Positions 1 through 9,090 of a stretch of 41,202 nt of DNA are shown here, piece after piece. The translations under genes and the position numbers were made by a program. The notes under the pieces are model-generated. The model saw nothing but the letters and a program-made list of their open reading frames with translations. It was not told the origin of the DNA and searched no databases. This stretch comes from a virus. Numbering within the stretch: position 1 is the first letter of the stretch; every line of letters begins with the position of its first letter. Location: IMG/VR virus record IMGVR_UViG_3300027969_000185, positions 1-41,202 of that record. One strand, 5' to 3'.

Positions 1-51
1 CCCCTTAATTTTTATAAAATGAGTTGAAATGGGGGGGTAGTTCAAAAAAAC

Positions 52-60
52 TGTGGATAA
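52..60 (-). promoter_or_regulatory. DnaA-box consensus, left end
   Basis: The minus strand reads TTATCCACA, the strict DnaA-box consensus. It lies just upstream of the small terminase gene. An inverted partner lies near the right end of the window (41121-41129), and the two share a perfect 10-bp match. If the ends are joined they are about 124 bp apart. Whether host DnaA binds here is inference; the sequence match itself is exact. Confidence 0.5.
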
Positions 61-89
61 GTCCGCTTAAAAAAGGTAGCATTGAGGCC

Positions 90-554
90 ATGAACAAATT
101 ACCGCCCGAATTGCACGTTGTCCAAGGTTCGAAAGGAATGAACCAAGGCGTTAGCTTGCCTGAGTCAGTCAAAGCCCGAATCCCCAAGGCCGAATGGTTA
201 GATGACCCCGAAACTTGGGACAGAAATAAATTTATTACCGAAACCTCTGAGTTTTTATACAAAGTGTATGGCATTGGTAATGACCAAGATAAGCATACGT
301 TGGCATATCTTGCAGAACAAATTGACACTTATATTGAGTGCAAAAAAGCGTTGGCTAAGTCCGGAGTCATTGCGCGATTTAACAATGGCAAGACGGTTGG
401 CCCAAACCCGTATTTAACGGTACGGCAAAATACCCTAAAAACAATAATACAGCTTATGAACGAATTAGGCTTAACCCCGAGAGGCAGATTAAATAGCGGT
501 AAGGCTGAAGCTGATAGCCCCGTTTCTAGGTTCTTAAAAGGTCCAAAAGGATGA
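90..554 (+). CDS. terS: Terminase small subunit (P27 family)
   Basis: Recognises the packaging site and recruits the large terminase to concatemeric phage DNA. The protein (about 154 aa) opens with MNKLPPELHVVQG, carries EWLDDPETWD near residue 40 and ends with GLTPRGRL, the pattern of P27-like small terminases. Its stop overlaps the TerL start (ATGA), so translation is coupled. The start is uncertain. An in-frame ATG at 24 would add 22 residues, but that extension covers a DnaA-box sequence and does not look protein-like. The ATG at 90 has GAGG only two bases upstream, a tight spacing. The family call is from recognition of the sequence pattern and the TerL neighbour. Confidence 0.85.
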   Translation: MNKLPPELHVVQGSKGMNQGVSLPESVKARIPKAEWLDDPETWDRNKFITETSEFLYKVYGIGNDQDKHTLAYLAEQIDTYIECKKALAKSGVIARFNNGKTVGPNPYLTVRQNTLKTIIQLMNELGLTPRGRLNSGKAEADSPVSRFLKGPKG

Positions 555-2215
555 AGTGGGAAGATGGCGTTATATATGCGCAACAAGTCGCAAAGGGTGA
601 AATTAACGTTTGCCGCAATGTTAGATTGGCATGCCAAAGGTTTCTGAACCACCTAGAAGATAAAGAATGGGCGTGGTATTTTGACCCCGATTATCCGGCC
701 CATGTGCTTGATTTTACGGCGGCGTTAAAACATACAAAAGGCCCGCAAGCGGGCGACCCAGTAGTTTTAGAACCATTTCAGATTTTGCTGATTTGCGCTA
801 TTTACGGGTTTCGCAATAAAAAGAACCATGAAAAAAGAATGGTGTCTGACGTTATTGTGTTTATTCCGCGAAAGGCGGGTAAGTCAACTATAACGGCGGT
901 TTTGGCACTTTACGAGTTGCTGTGCGGTGAGGCGGGTGCGGAGGTCTTTACCCTTGCTACAAATCGGGAACAGGCTTCTATTGTGTTTGATGCCGCCCGT
1001 GGTTTTATTGAAAATATGCCAAGCGATTTAGCTTCTCTTTTTAATTTGAGCAAGTATCAAATTTCAAAGTCAGGAGACAGTCAGTCAATGTTTAAGGCGT
1101 TATCCCGCGACACAAAGAAGTCAGGTGACGGTAAAAACCCAAGCTGTGCTATTGTTGACGAAGCGGCGCAAATCACAGATAGAAACGCAATTGAGGTTCT
1201 GCACTCGGGTATGGTTGCCCGACAAAACCCGTTGCGGATTTATATTACGACTGCAAGTTTTACCAAGGAGACAAAATTCTATGAAGACTTGTCAATGCTT
1301 GAAAACATCTTGCATGGCAATCAACCGGACAACCCAAGATGGTTTGGCCTATTGTATGGGCTTGACCCGCAAGACGATTGGCGCGACCCTGCAACGTGGT
1401 CAAAAGCCAATCCTATGCATGGAATCAGTATTTTTGAAGAAGCCATACAAGCGCGGGCCGAAGAAGCCAAGCACAAACCTTCTGCTTTAAATGAGTTTTT
1501 GTGCAAAACCCTGAACATTTATGTTAGTGCTAACTCCGCATGGGTGGACCAAGCATATTGGGATGACCCGCAAGCCCGCATACTACCGGCCCGCGATGAG
1601 CCTGAAGCTGTATTTATTGGGTTTGACTTAGCGGCAACCCGTGACTTAAATGCCGTATGTACTCTTAAAAGATACGCGGACAATGATTACGAGGCTGAGT
1701 TTAAATTCTTTTTGCCGGAGGAGGGTTTTGAGTTAGTTCCAAAACATTACCAACAAATTTTTATACAAGCCCAACGGTCAGGAATACTGCATTTGACCCA
1801 AGGCAACGTTATGGATGACAGAGAAATCAGCGATTACATTGGACAACAAGCCGAAAAATATAACTTGAAAGAAATAGGCTATGACGCATACAATGCGGCA
1901 AGTTTAGTTGCTAGATTGCATGAAAACGGGATGCCGGTCAAAAAAGTTGGGCAGGGAATGTCGGTTTTAAGCAACCCTTCGAAGCACGTTGAGAAAATGA
2001 TAATGCAGTACCAAATCAAGCATGATGGCAATCCTTTTGTCAGTTGGCAACTTGGAAACTGCGAAGTTTATGAAGATGTAAATGGAAACGTCAAAGTTCG
2101 AAAGAATGAAAGCGATACAAGTGCCAAAGTTGATGGTATTATTTCGTTAATTATTGCAATGCATTGTTCTTTGGACAATCCGGCGGTAAGTGGGTTTGGA
2201 TTCAGGGCTTTTTGA
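551..2215 (+). CDS. terL: Terminase large subunit (ATPase and nuclease)
   Basis: Motor that cuts concatemers and pumps DNA through the portal into the prohead. At 554 aa it matches the Terminase_1 (HK97-like) family length. The ATPase domain shows a Walker A-like PRKAGKS at residues 106-112 and a Walker B CAIVDEA at 199-205 with the acidic pair D203/E204. The C-terminal RNase H-like nuclease keeps candidate metal ligands D359 (FIGFDLAATRD), D445 (IGYDAYNA) and D528 (KVDGIISL). The gene overlaps terS by 4 bases and is followed 9 bases later by the portal gene, the standard packaging module order. Confidence 0.95.
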   Translation: MKWEDGVIYAQQVAKGEINVCRNVRLACQRFLNHLEDKEWAWYFDPDYPAHVLDFTAALKHTKGPQAGDPVVLEPFQILLICAIYGFRNKKNHEKRMVSDVIVFIPRKAGKSTITAVLALYELLCGEAGAEVFTLATNREQASIVFDAARGFIENMPSDLASLFNLSKYQISKSGDSQSMFKALSRDTKKSGDGKNPSCAIVDEAAQITDRNAIEVLHSGMVARQNPLRIYITTASFTKETKFYEDLSMLENILHGNQPDNPRWFGLLYGLDPQDDWRDPATWSKANPMHGISIFEEAIQARAEEAKHKPSALNEFLCKTLNIYVSANSAWVDQAYWDDPQARILPARDEPEAVFIGFDLAATRDLNAVCTLKRYADNDYEAEFKFFLPEEGFELVPKHYQQIFIQAQRSGILHLTQGNVMDDREISDYIGQQAEKYNLKEIGYDAYNAASLVARLHENGMPVKKVGQGMSVLSNPSKHVEKMIMQYQIKHDGNPFVSWQLGNCEVYEDVNGNVKVRKNESDTSAKVDGIISLIIAMHCSLDNPAVSGFGFRAF

Positions 2216-2224
2216 GGAAAAAAC

Positions 2225-3631
2225 ATGGACTTTCGAGGCATACCGGACATTTTTAAGCCAAAAGCGAAGAAAACTGACGAGTCAAACACGCTTTTCGGAC
2301 AAACTGCGCTAGGCAATAACGTTATTTACCAAGGCCAAAATAACAGGCCAACGGTAAGTACACAAATACTTTACGTTACAACTTCAAGTTCTACAACTGC
2401 CGGAAGGCCGGTTGATACATCGTTATTGTCTCGAAATAGCACGGTAATGACTTGCGTTGGCGTTAAGGCGCGAGCAATTTCACAGCTTCCTATTCGAATT
2501 ATGGCAAAAGGCAAAGACGGGGAACTTGTCGATGCTTTGCTTGATGAATCGGTTGGCCCGCGTGACAAAAACAAAGCACGGGCAGTTTTAAACTTGCTTC
2601 AACAACCAAATAACTTCCAAAGTCAGTACGAATTTTGGTATCAATGGATGATGTGGCATGAAATGCTAGGTGAAGCGTTTACGCTTTGGTTTAGAGCAGA
2701 CCAACAAAATCCTACGCAAACGCCGCTAGAAATGTATATCTTGGACAGCACATTAATTGCTGTAACCATTAATGAGATGCGTTATCCAAGCTACAGATTG
2801 TCCACACCGTCTTACGGTTTTAACAAAGATGAGCCGCTAAATTACTGGCAAGTAATGCATTGCAAAGATATGGCATGGCAAGGTTCTGCGGGTTTTAACA
2901 AGGGTATGCTTGCCGCCGAATTGGTTGGGCTTGACCAAGATATAGATATTTACGCAAACTACGTCATGCTAAATGGCGCAAAGCCATCCGGCGTATTTAG
3001 GACTGAGCAAGTTATACCGAACAGCAAGTTTGAAGAAATTGCCGCCCGATTGAAAGAGGCGTGGTCAAGTATGGTTGGCAGTCAACAAACTGATAAGTCA
3101 AAACCCGGTCAATCTATTTTGCTTGACCAAGGCATGACTTACGAAGCCGTGCAAATGCTTACTTTGCAAGACACCGACCTTGCAAATTTAAAAGAGCAAA
3201 CAATGAAGCGTATTTGTTCTTTGTACGGTGTGCCGGCGGCTATGGCGGGAATTACCGATTCCAAATACAATAATACTCAAACAATGTTAGATGAGTTTTA
3301 TAAGACTACGATGTATCCTATCCTAGTCAACGTACAACAAAAATTAAAAGCGCAATTATTTAATGGTTACCCTAATTTATGTGTGCAGTTTGAAACAAAC
3401 GACTTTTTAAAGGGTGCGGCATTAGACCAAATGAATTTTGCGACTGCCGGAGTAAATGCGGGGATTATGACTCCCAACGAAGCCCGCGAATATTTGGGCA
3501 TGGTTAGTATAGAAAATGGCGATAAACTAAAAGAGAATACGGGTAAAACTGAACCAATTTCGGGTTCAAGTCCTACAGATACCGGCGGCGGGGGCGGTAG
3601 TCAAACCCGAAAAATGAATATAGGAAAATAA
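2225..3631 (+). CDS. Portal protein (HK97 family)
   Basis: Dodecameric ring at one capsid vertex through which DNA enters and leaves, and which binds TerL and later the connector. The 468-aa length and features such as YEFWYQWMMWHEMLGEAF near residue 135 and ICSLYGVPAAMAGI near residue 330 fit the HK97-type phage_portal family. The C-terminus ends in a flexible Gly/Ser-rich tail (TDTGGGGGSQ), as often seen where the portal contacts scaffold. The position between terL and the protease supports the call. Confidence 0.95.
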   Translation: MDFRGIPDIFKPKAKKTDESNTLFGQTALGNNVIYQGQNNRPTVSTQILYVTTSSSTTAGRPVDTSLLSRNSTVMTCVGVKARAISQLPIRIMAKGKDGELVDALLDESVGPRDKNKARAVLNLLQQPNNFQSQYEFWYQWMMWHEMLGEAFTLWFRADQQNPTQTPLEMYILDSTLIAVTINEMRYPSYRLSTPSYGFNKDEPLNYWQVMHCKDMAWQGSAGFNKGMLAAELVGLDQDIDIYANYVMLNGAKPSGVFRTEQVIPNSKFEEIAARLKEAWSSMVGSQQTDKSKPGQSILLDQGMTYEAVQMLTLQDTDLANLKEQTMKRICSLYGVPAAMAGITDSKYNNTQTMLDEFYKTTMYPILVNVQQKLKAQLFNGYPNLCVQFETNDFLKGAALDQMNFATAGVNAGIMTPNEAREYLGMVSIENGDKLKENTGKTEPISGSSPTDTGGGGGSQTRKMNIGK

Positions 3632-3632
3632 G

Positions 3633-3878
3633 TTGTCCCTGATTTTCAAATCGGTGGTAGCATATTTGGCAACGTACAAGCCTAATGGCGAACCACCGGT
3701 AAAACGGGGTAGGCCACCAAAAATAATACAGGATATTGACCGTACTAAAGTCGATGAGGTAATTCATGATACAAAACCTAACAATGGTTTGCGAAGCGAA
3801 ATTAGTCCCCGAAAAGCAAGGCACAAAAATGCCAACGGGAAAAATCGAAGCCCAAGTTACGACATGGGGCGCACGTGA
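3633..3878 (+). CDS. Small basic protein with AT-hook-like motif
   Basis: Tentative 81-aa gene using a TTG start two bases after the portal stop, preceded by AGGAAAA at good Shine-Dalgarno spacing. It contains KRGRPPK near residue 25, an AT-hook core that binds the minor groove of AT-rich DNA. Without it there would be a 134-bp gap between portal and protease. Its 3' part overlaps the protease by 113 bases in another frame, so the true protein may be shorter or the ORF may be spurious. Function unknown. Confidence 0.45.
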   Translation: MSLIFKSVVAYLATYKPNGEPPVKRGRPPKIIQDIDRTKVDEVIHDTKPNNGLRSEISPRKARHKNANGKNRSPSYDMGRT

Positions 3879-4557
3879 AGGTGCAGATGGTAGAAAATTT
3901 AACTACCAACCTGAAGGCTTCATGGATTGGGCAGAATCATTTGCCGAATCAGGCAAACCGTTGCCAATGTTTGTTAATCATTCAAGCGATGCCATTCCCG
4001 TAGGAGAATGGAACAGTTTTGAATTTACAGATGCCGGCATGAGTGCCGAAGGCCGTTTGTTTTTAAATACAACTGCCGGCAATGACCTATACAAAGTTAT
4101 GCAAGAAAGCCCGACAATGTTTGGCGGCGTATCGGTTGGTGCATACGCTGAAAGCTACAAAATGGTTGACGCTGAAGGCAATCAAGTTGAAGACTCCAAT
4201 TCCGATGATGGTTATTTTCAAATTACTAAGGGTGGATTGCGCGAAGTTAGCGTAGTTATGTACCCAAACAATGAAGAAGCTTGCGTAAGCAAATTAGAAT
4301 ATTTTCTGTCCGATGGAACGGCAGATTTGCGAGTTTTGGAACAAGCCTTGCGAGATGCGGGGGTTTCAAATCGGAACGCGGTCACAGCCGCTTCCGTTTT
4401 CAAGAAAGTGCTAGAACAGCGAGACGCTGAAAAAGCAACACTTGAAGATGCGCCGATTCAGAGAGAGTCTGAAGCGGAAGTGACCGAGACAGCAATTTTG
4501 CAAGCCTTAGAGCAACGCGAATTGTTGAAATTGTTAGATAAAAGACTGAAAGGTTAA
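3766..4557 (+). CDS. Prohead maturation protease (HK97 type)
   Basis: Serine protease that removes the scaffold-like N-terminus of the capsid protein during head maturation. The 263-aa protein shows the herpesvirus-protease-like catalytic set of the caudoviral prohead protease family: H72 in NHSSDAIPVGEW, S123 in GGVSVGAY, and E160 in GGLREVSVV. A GAGG at 3756-3759 precedes the ATG at 3766 with ideal spacing, which decides the start. The C-terminal 60 residues are Glu/Ala-rich and probably helical, as expected for a scaffold-associated region. The stop is two bases before the capsid gene. Confidence 0.92.
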   Translation: MIQNLTMVCEAKLVPEKQGTKMPTGKIEAQVTTWGAREGADGRKFNYQPEGFMDWAESFAESGKPLPMFVNHSSDAIPVGEWNSFEFTDAGMSAEGRLFLNTTAGNDLYKVMQESPTMFGGVSVGAYAESYKMVDAEGNQVEDSNSDDGYFQITKGGLREVSVVMYPNNEEACVSKLEYFLSDGTADLRVLEQALRDAGVSNRNAVTAASVFKKVLEQRDAEKATLEDAPIQRESEAEVTETAILQALEQRELLKLLDKRLKG

Positions 4558-4559
4558 TC

Positions 4560-5912
4560 ATGTCCCAAGTAATTATTGAGAAGTTGGATGCAATCGAAGC
4601 TAAACAAGCCGAAAGCATTACCGCCGTTGAAGCAAAAATCCCTGCCGCAATTGAAGCTGTAAAAGCTGAGATGCAAGAGATGGTCGCCGCTTTGGAAGCC
4701 AAAGTAGCTACTGTTTCCGCACCCGCAATTCACAAAGAAGTTGCCAAGTCAATTCGCACAGACGTTAACCGTAGCGTTCGTGAGCAATTGAAACAAATGT
4801 ATTCCGGTAAATCTACATTTGAAAAAGAACTGCAAATCTTTGCAGATGAGTCACAGATGGCGGCATATATGTCCGAGTCTTCGCAACTGACTGCCGGCGG
4901 TAATAACAAGGGTGGCCGTACTGGTTACGACCCCGTGTTTACTGCTTTGCGTTTGGCAAATCCTTTGCGCGGCATTACTCGTACCGTTGCAACCGATGGT
5001 TCAAGCTATCAGTTCCGCGTAAAAACGGGCAATGCAGGCGTTCAATGGGGCTACGGCATCCAAAACAACGGCGATTCAACAACCATTGATACGGCAATTT
5101 GGCAATTGGTTCTGAAAGACATTAACGTTCAGTTCCCAATTCGTACAGCCGCTTTGGATGATATTGACGGTTTAGAAGCCAATGTGGTGGATGACATGCT
5201 CATGGAATTCGCACAGGCAGAAGCACTTTCGATGATTCAAAATAATGACCAATCCGGTAGCGGTACATCTGTATCAACAGGCGGCGCAGATGGTTTGCGT
5301 GGACTTGACCAATACCCAATTTTGGGTGGTGGTGCTTATTCCGCCGGTAATACTACAGCCGCCGCTTATGGTACAAGCGGAACAGCATCTACAACTGGTT
5401 TGCATTATTTGGCAACTTATGACCAAATTACAACCAATGCAAATACGGTTGGTGCAAATAACATTTCTTACGATGACGTAATTAATCTTGTTTATGCTTT
5501 GCCGCAACAATATTGGACTCCGGACGCTAAGTTTATGATTAATCCAATTTTGTTAAATGGTTTGCGTAACCTTAAAGATGACAATGGTGCACCCATTTGG
5601 AATCGTAACGAAGGTTTGGTTGCTGACGGTATTGTTGGTCAGTTGTTGGGCTTTGATGTAGTGGTTAACAAATACGTTGATACTCCTTCACAAACTACAG
5701 CGGGTTCAGCCGGTACAACTAGCTTGTACCCAATGTATTTCTGCGATTGGACACGCTTCCATACAACAATTGACAGACTCAATATGTTGATGCGTAGGTA
5801 CGACCAAACGTTGCCCGGATACATTACATTCTTCGGCGAAAAACGTTTGGCAACAAGCGTTCGTGACCCCTTCTCAGGTGTGCGTTACCGTTCAACCGCT
5901 ACCGCAACCTAA
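4560..5912 (+). CDS. Major capsid protein with N-terminal delta domain
   Basis: Shell-forming HK97-fold protein, 450 aa. Residues 1 to about 95 are Ala/Glu/Lys-rich coiled coil (IEAKQAESITAVEAKIP), matching the scaffold-like delta domain cleaved by the prohead protease. The mature fold probably begins near residue 110 (SQLTAGGNNKGG), followed by YDPVFTALRLANPLRG. C-terminal features include PGYITFFGEKRL and RDPFSGVRYR. The gene is followed within 40 bases by a strong terminator and then by a shorter paralogue at 6000-7025. Confidence 0.95.
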   Translation: MSQVIIEKLDAIEAKQAESITAVEAKIPAAIEAVKAEMQEMVAALEAKVATVSAPAIHKEVAKSIRTDVNRSVREQLKQMYSGKSTFEKELQIFADESQMAAYMSESSQLTAGGNNKGGRTGYDPVFTALRLANPLRGITRTVATDGSSYQFRVKTGNAGVQWGYGIQNNGDSTTIDTAIWQLVLKDINVQFPIRTAALDDIDGLEANVVDDMLMEFAQAEALSMIQNNDQSGSGTSVSTGGADGLRGLDQYPILGGGAYSAGNTTAAAYGTSGTASTTGLHYLATYDQITTNANTVGANNISYDDVINLVYALPQQYWTPDAKFMINPILLNGLRNLKDDNGAPIWNRNEGLVADGIVGQLLGFDVVVNKYVDTPSQTTAGSAGTTSLYPMYFCDWTRFHTTIDRLNMLMRRYDQTLPGYITFFGEKRLATSVRDPFSGVRYRSTATAT

Positions 5913-5951
5913 AGAGCAGTTGCCGCAAAGAGAAATCTTTATGGTGATTTT

Positions 5952-5979
5952 GCCGGAGGCTTCGGCCTCCGGCTTTTTA
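5952..5979 (+). terminator. Intrinsic terminator after the capsid gene
   Basis: A perfect 9-bp stem, GCCGGAGGC with GCCTCCGGC, is closed by a TTCG tetraloop and followed by TTTTTA. This is a textbook rho-independent terminator. It lies between the two capsid paralogues, so it should cut transcription of the second copy and of downstream tail genes relative to the first capsid gene. Confidence 0.9.
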
Positions 5980-5999
5980 GATTAGATACAGGAATTACT

Positions 6000-7025
6000 A
6001 TGTCAACCAATGAAAAAATCCTGAGTGCTTTGCGCGAGGCGTATACCGAAGGTAAAGCGGTTACGATTAATTTGAATGAGGCTTCCGCACTTACTGGTTC
6101 AGGTTTGAACATTGGCGGGCGCACAATTTTTGATGACGCATTTGCGGCATTACGTTTAGCAAACCCATTCCGGTCTGCGGCCCGCGAAATTACAGTAGCC
6201 GGTTCGCAAGCATCGTTTACTGCAAAAGTTGGTAATGCTACAAATCCGGATAATCCTTGGGGTTACGAATTTACCCCTAATTTGGGTACGCCAAACGTTG
6301 ATACCGTATTTTGGCAACTTCCCGTTCGCGTTTTAGTTGCTCAATTGCCGGTTCGGACCGCAGTTTTAAGTGACGTTAATAATTTGCAAGAAACACTTGC
6401 GGAAGACCTTGCTTTGGAGTTTTCGCAACTAGAAGCCGAGTCAATGGTTTTAAATGATGACCAAGCCGGTACAAGTACAACAACAACGGGCGGTTCAGAA
6501 GGTTTGCGCGGATTAGATATGTATTTAGGTGGTTCTGAAGCCGCTTACGGTACAAGTGGAACTGCAATCACTTGCGGTATCCATACAATCAAACGCGTAT
6601 ATTTTACGGGCACAGGCGGTTCAACGCCTACATACGACAATATGGTTGACGCAATGAATTCATTGCCTTCTGCATATTTTGCATTGCCCGGAACTTCTTG
6701 GCACATGACTCCGGATGTGATTTTAACTTTGCGTCAATTAAAAGATTCGCAAGGTATGCCAATGTTTATTGAGGCCGGTGACAAAGACGGTGCGGCAGTT
6801 GGTAACATTTTTGGATTCCCCGTAATCTCGAATCCTTACCTGAGTAGCGCAAATCCAATTTATTTGGCAAACTGGCCTCAGTTCTTGACAATTGGCGACA
6901 CAGAAACAATGACTATTCGGGCTTACGAACAAACGCAACCCGGATTTATTACAATGTTTGCTGAAAAGCGTATGGTCAGTACAATTCGCAATCCGTTTGC
7001 GGGCGTAAGAATGTCGGTTGATTAA
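6000..7025 (+). CDS. Second HK97-fold capsid protein paralogue
   Basis: 341-aa homologue of the capsid protein encoded just upstream. Aligned blocks are obvious: NIGGRTIFDDAFAALRLANP against NKGGRTGYDPVFTALRLANP, the VRTAVLSDVNNLQ / IRTAALDDIDGLE segment, NDDQAG / NDQSG with LRGLD, and PGFITMFAEKR / PGYITFFGEKR followed by NPFAGVR / DPFSGVR. It lacks the roughly 95-residue coiled-coil delta domain, so it would not need protease processing. It sits after a terminator, suggesting lower expression. Possible roles, all inferred: pentamer or vertex protein, minor capsid component, or alternative shell protein. Confidence 0.88.
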   Translation: MSTNEKILSALREAYTEGKAVTINLNEASALTGSGLNIGGRTIFDDAFAALRLANPFRSAAREITVAGSQASFTAKVGNATNPDNPWGYEFTPNLGTPNVDTVFWQLPVRVLVAQLPVRTAVLSDVNNLQETLAEDLALEFSQLEAESMVLNDDQAGTSTTTTGGSEGLRGLDMYLGGSEAAYGTSGTAITCGIHTIKRVYFTGTGGSTPTYDNMVDAMNSLPSAYFALPGTSWHMTPDVILTLRQLKDSQGMPMFIEAGDKDGAAVGNIFGFPVISNPYLSSANPIYLANWPQFLTIGDTETMTIRAYEQTQPGFITMFAEKRMVSTIRNPFAGVRMSVD

Positions 7026-7036
7026 AAGGGGCAGAC

Positions 7037-7705
7037 ATGACCGTTGTGCAAGATGGATATCCGAATTATGGTTCGCCTACGCGTAACCCGTTTAACTACG
7101 AGAAATTCATACAGATTGCCCGCGACAATGTAACCCCGTGGTTAACTAAGCAACAAATTGCCGAGCAGATCAATTTGGTTGATGACGAAAGTCAAGATGC
7201 TTACCTTGGTGCGCTTGAATTAGCTGTTCGGCAAGCGGTTGAGGATTATTTGGGAATGTCAATTTTCCCAACTAAATACCGAGTTTGGTATAACGCTTCA
7301 AGTTTGTACGGAACGCCGTTAACTTTAGATTTGCCGGCGGTTAGTCAGAATTTTTATTCCGACCAACCCGGAGTTACGGTTAATGCGGTCAAATACTGGA
7401 CAGATGCTACGCCGCCGGTTTTGGTGGTGGTTGACCCGACTACGTATTACTACGACCCTTCCGGCAATAAAATTGTTTTGCAAAGTCTGCCAAGCAATCT
7501 AAATACGGGAATGACTTCACCGGTTTACGCTGATTACACAACTTCGGCAGACCCAATTGCAAGCTATCCGGTAATACAGCAAGCCGGATTGTTGTTGTTT
7601 ACACATTTGTATAACAACCGGTCAAATACGACAGAAGTAGCCCAAAAAGATATACCGTTTGGGTTTTCGACATTGTTACGGGCTTACAAACCTTTGGTGA
7701 TGTAA
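7037..7705 (+). CDS. Head-tail connector protein (gp6/adaptor-like)
   Basis: Likely the ring docking beneath the portal. The 222-aa protein begins with a helical segment containing WLTKQQIAEQINLVDDESQDAY and a conserved-looking VRQAVEDYLGMSIFPTKYRV, typical of HK97 gp6-type connectors, followed by a beta-rich middle and a C-terminal helix (IQQAGLLLFTHLYNNRS). It is followed by a TAATG stop/start overlap with the next gene. The position after the capsid genes is the main support; the family call is moderately sure. Confidence 0.8.
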   Translation: MTVVQDGYPNYGSPTRNPFNYEKFIQIARDNVTPWLTKQQIAEQINLVDDESQDAYLGALELAVRQAVEDYLGMSIFPTKYRVWYNASSLYGTPLTLDLPAVSQNFYSDQPGVTVNAVKYWTDATPPVLVVVDPTTYYYDPSGNKIVLQSLPSNLNTGMTSPVYADYTTSADPIASYPVIQQAGLLLFTHLYNNRSNTTEVAQKDIPFGFSTLLRAYKPLVM

Positions 7706-8049
7706 TGGCAATTAAGCGGTACGAAAATGTTATTGTAAACAATCTGACCTTCACAAAAGACGGTTTCGGAGAGCAAAGCACAACCCAAACTGCATGGTTT
7801 ACAACCCGTGGATTGATTAGTGAAGTAGCAAACAGTTTAAAGATTTCGGACAAATACAGGGTTTACCAAGACCTTGTAAATTTTGATTTAAATTTTACGC
7901 CAAACACAAAAGAGATTGCAGATAATACTCATGCGTATTCTTTTCATTATCGAAACCATGATTGGCGAATAACAGATGCGCGAGAAGCAAACGACCGTAT
8001 GTCAATTAAGTTTCTCTGTTACAGAACCGACCCAATTACGGCAGTCTAA
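7705..8049 (+). CDS. Head closure protein (phage head-tail joining family)
   Basis: 114-aa small beta-barrel protein with the usual pattern of head-tail joining proteins: an early FTKDGFGEQSTTQTAWFTTRG stretch followed by RVYQDLVNFDLNFT and a terminal HYRNHDWRITDAREANDRM. These proteins plug the connector and retain DNA before tail attachment. It is coupled to both neighbours by TAATG overlaps. Confidence 0.75.
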   Translation: MAIKRYENVIVNNLTFTKDGFGEQSTTQTAWFTTRGLISEVANSLKISDKYRVYQDLVNFDLNFTPNTKEIADNTHAYSFHYRNHDWRITDAREANDRMSIKFLCYRTDPITAV

Positions 8050-8468
8050 TGGCAATCAATAATCCGGTCACAATTGGCGAAGCAATTCAGTATCAACTGA
8101 ATTCTATTGTTTCGCCTGTACCAGTTTATGCTACGTTCAACCGTAATTTTGCAACAGAACCAAATTTTATTACGTGGCAAGTTAGAGATATTCACCAACC
8201 GGTTTACACGGGGCAAGCGCAAACCAATATAGGTATAGATACGCCAACATTTCAGATTTCTGTTTTTACGCAGAAAATTGAAGACGGGTTTGATTTTTCT
8301 AACGAAATATTGCAAGCATTGCATGGATACTCCGGCATTTTTGGCAATCCGGCAAGCGGCGGGTTTTTTATTGCCAAAGCAGATGTAATGTGGCTTTACA
8401 ACAGTTACGACAACGAGGACAATCTAGCTTCGGTGTTTTTAGATTGCACCTTGTATATACCAACCTGA
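8049..8468 (+). CDS. Tail terminator / tail completion protein
   Basis: 139-aa protein positioned directly before the major tail protein, where siphoviruses encode the ring that caps the growing tail. Sequence features are a short helix followed by beta strands (PVYATFNRNFATEPNFITWQ, FQISVFTQKIEDGFDFSNEI). These fit DUF3168/gp17-like tail completion proteins in length and layout, but the family match is by context more than by motif. Confidence 0.65.
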   Translation: MAINNPVTIGEAIQYQLNSIVSPVPVYATFNRNFATEPNFITWQVRDIHQPVYTGQAQTNIGIDTPTFQISVFTQKIEDGFDFSNEILQALHGYSGIFGNPASGGFFIAKADVMWLYNSYDNEDNLASVFLDCTLYIPT

Positions 8469-8508
8469 CAAGACAAGATTTTTTCAATTCTTTTCTAAGG
8501 AAATAAAA

Positions 8509-9033
8509 ATGGCTCTCATTAATAAAGTTCTTCCCGGTTATGTTGCAACTCTTTGGTGTCAAGATGACGAAACTCCAGTTCCATTGACTGATACTCAATT
8601 GGAAACGTGGACATCACAAGTTGCCACAATTATTGGCACAACTGCCGGCGGTACTGGCACAGCCGGTATTCTTGTACCTGTAGAGGTTATTCCTCCATTT
8701 GGTGCTGACGATGCGGTTGCCGCTTACTCAGTTGCCGGTGCGCGTACTGGTGCAAAAATTACGACACAAAACCAAGTGACTTCACTTGCGGTTACTGCCG
8801 CATGGAATCCTGCCGATACAGCACAATTGCTGATTCGTGAAGATGGTTATAGTGGCTCAATCATTCGCACTTATGTTGTTGCTGTTTACGATGGCTCAAA
8901 TACAGTTGCGTATGCTTTTAATGCTCGCGTAGGCGGCATGACTTGGGATATGAATACAAACGCTGAAGGTAAGTTCAACTTTACGTTGCACCCCGTAGGC
9001 GGTAATTCATACGGTTGGTCAACCAACACATAA
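8509..9033 (+). CDS. Major tail protein (tail tube)
   Basis: 174-aa beta-rich protein that should stack in hexameric rings around the tape measure. It begins MALINKVLPGYVATLW and ends with MTWDMNTNAEGKFNFTLHP, consistent with tube proteins. A good ribosome site (AAGGAAATAAAA) and its own downstream terminator suggest high, independently controlled expression, as expected for the most abundant tail protein. Confidence 0.85.
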   Translation: MALINKVLPGYVATLWCQDDETPVPLTDTQLETWTSQVATIIGTTAGGTGTAGILVPVEVIPPFGADDAVAAYSVAGARTGAKITTQNQVTSLAVTAAWNPADTAQLLIREDGYSGSIIRTYVVAVYDGSNTVAYAFNARVGGMTWDMNTNAEGKFNFTLHPVGGNSYGWSTNT

Positions 9034-9045
9034 TTGGTAACCAAG

Positions 9046-9075
9046 CCCTTCGCCTAATTAGGCGGGGGGTTTTTT
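9046..9075 (+). terminator. Intrinsic terminator after the major tail gene
   Basis: The hairpin is made of CCCTTCGCCTAA and TTAGGCGGGGGG, a 12-position pairing with two G-T wobbles and a small central AATT loop. Six T residues follow. It separates the highly expressed tail tube gene from the chaperone and tape-measure genes. Confidence 0.85.
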
Positions 9076-9090
9076 AATATAAGAGAAAAA

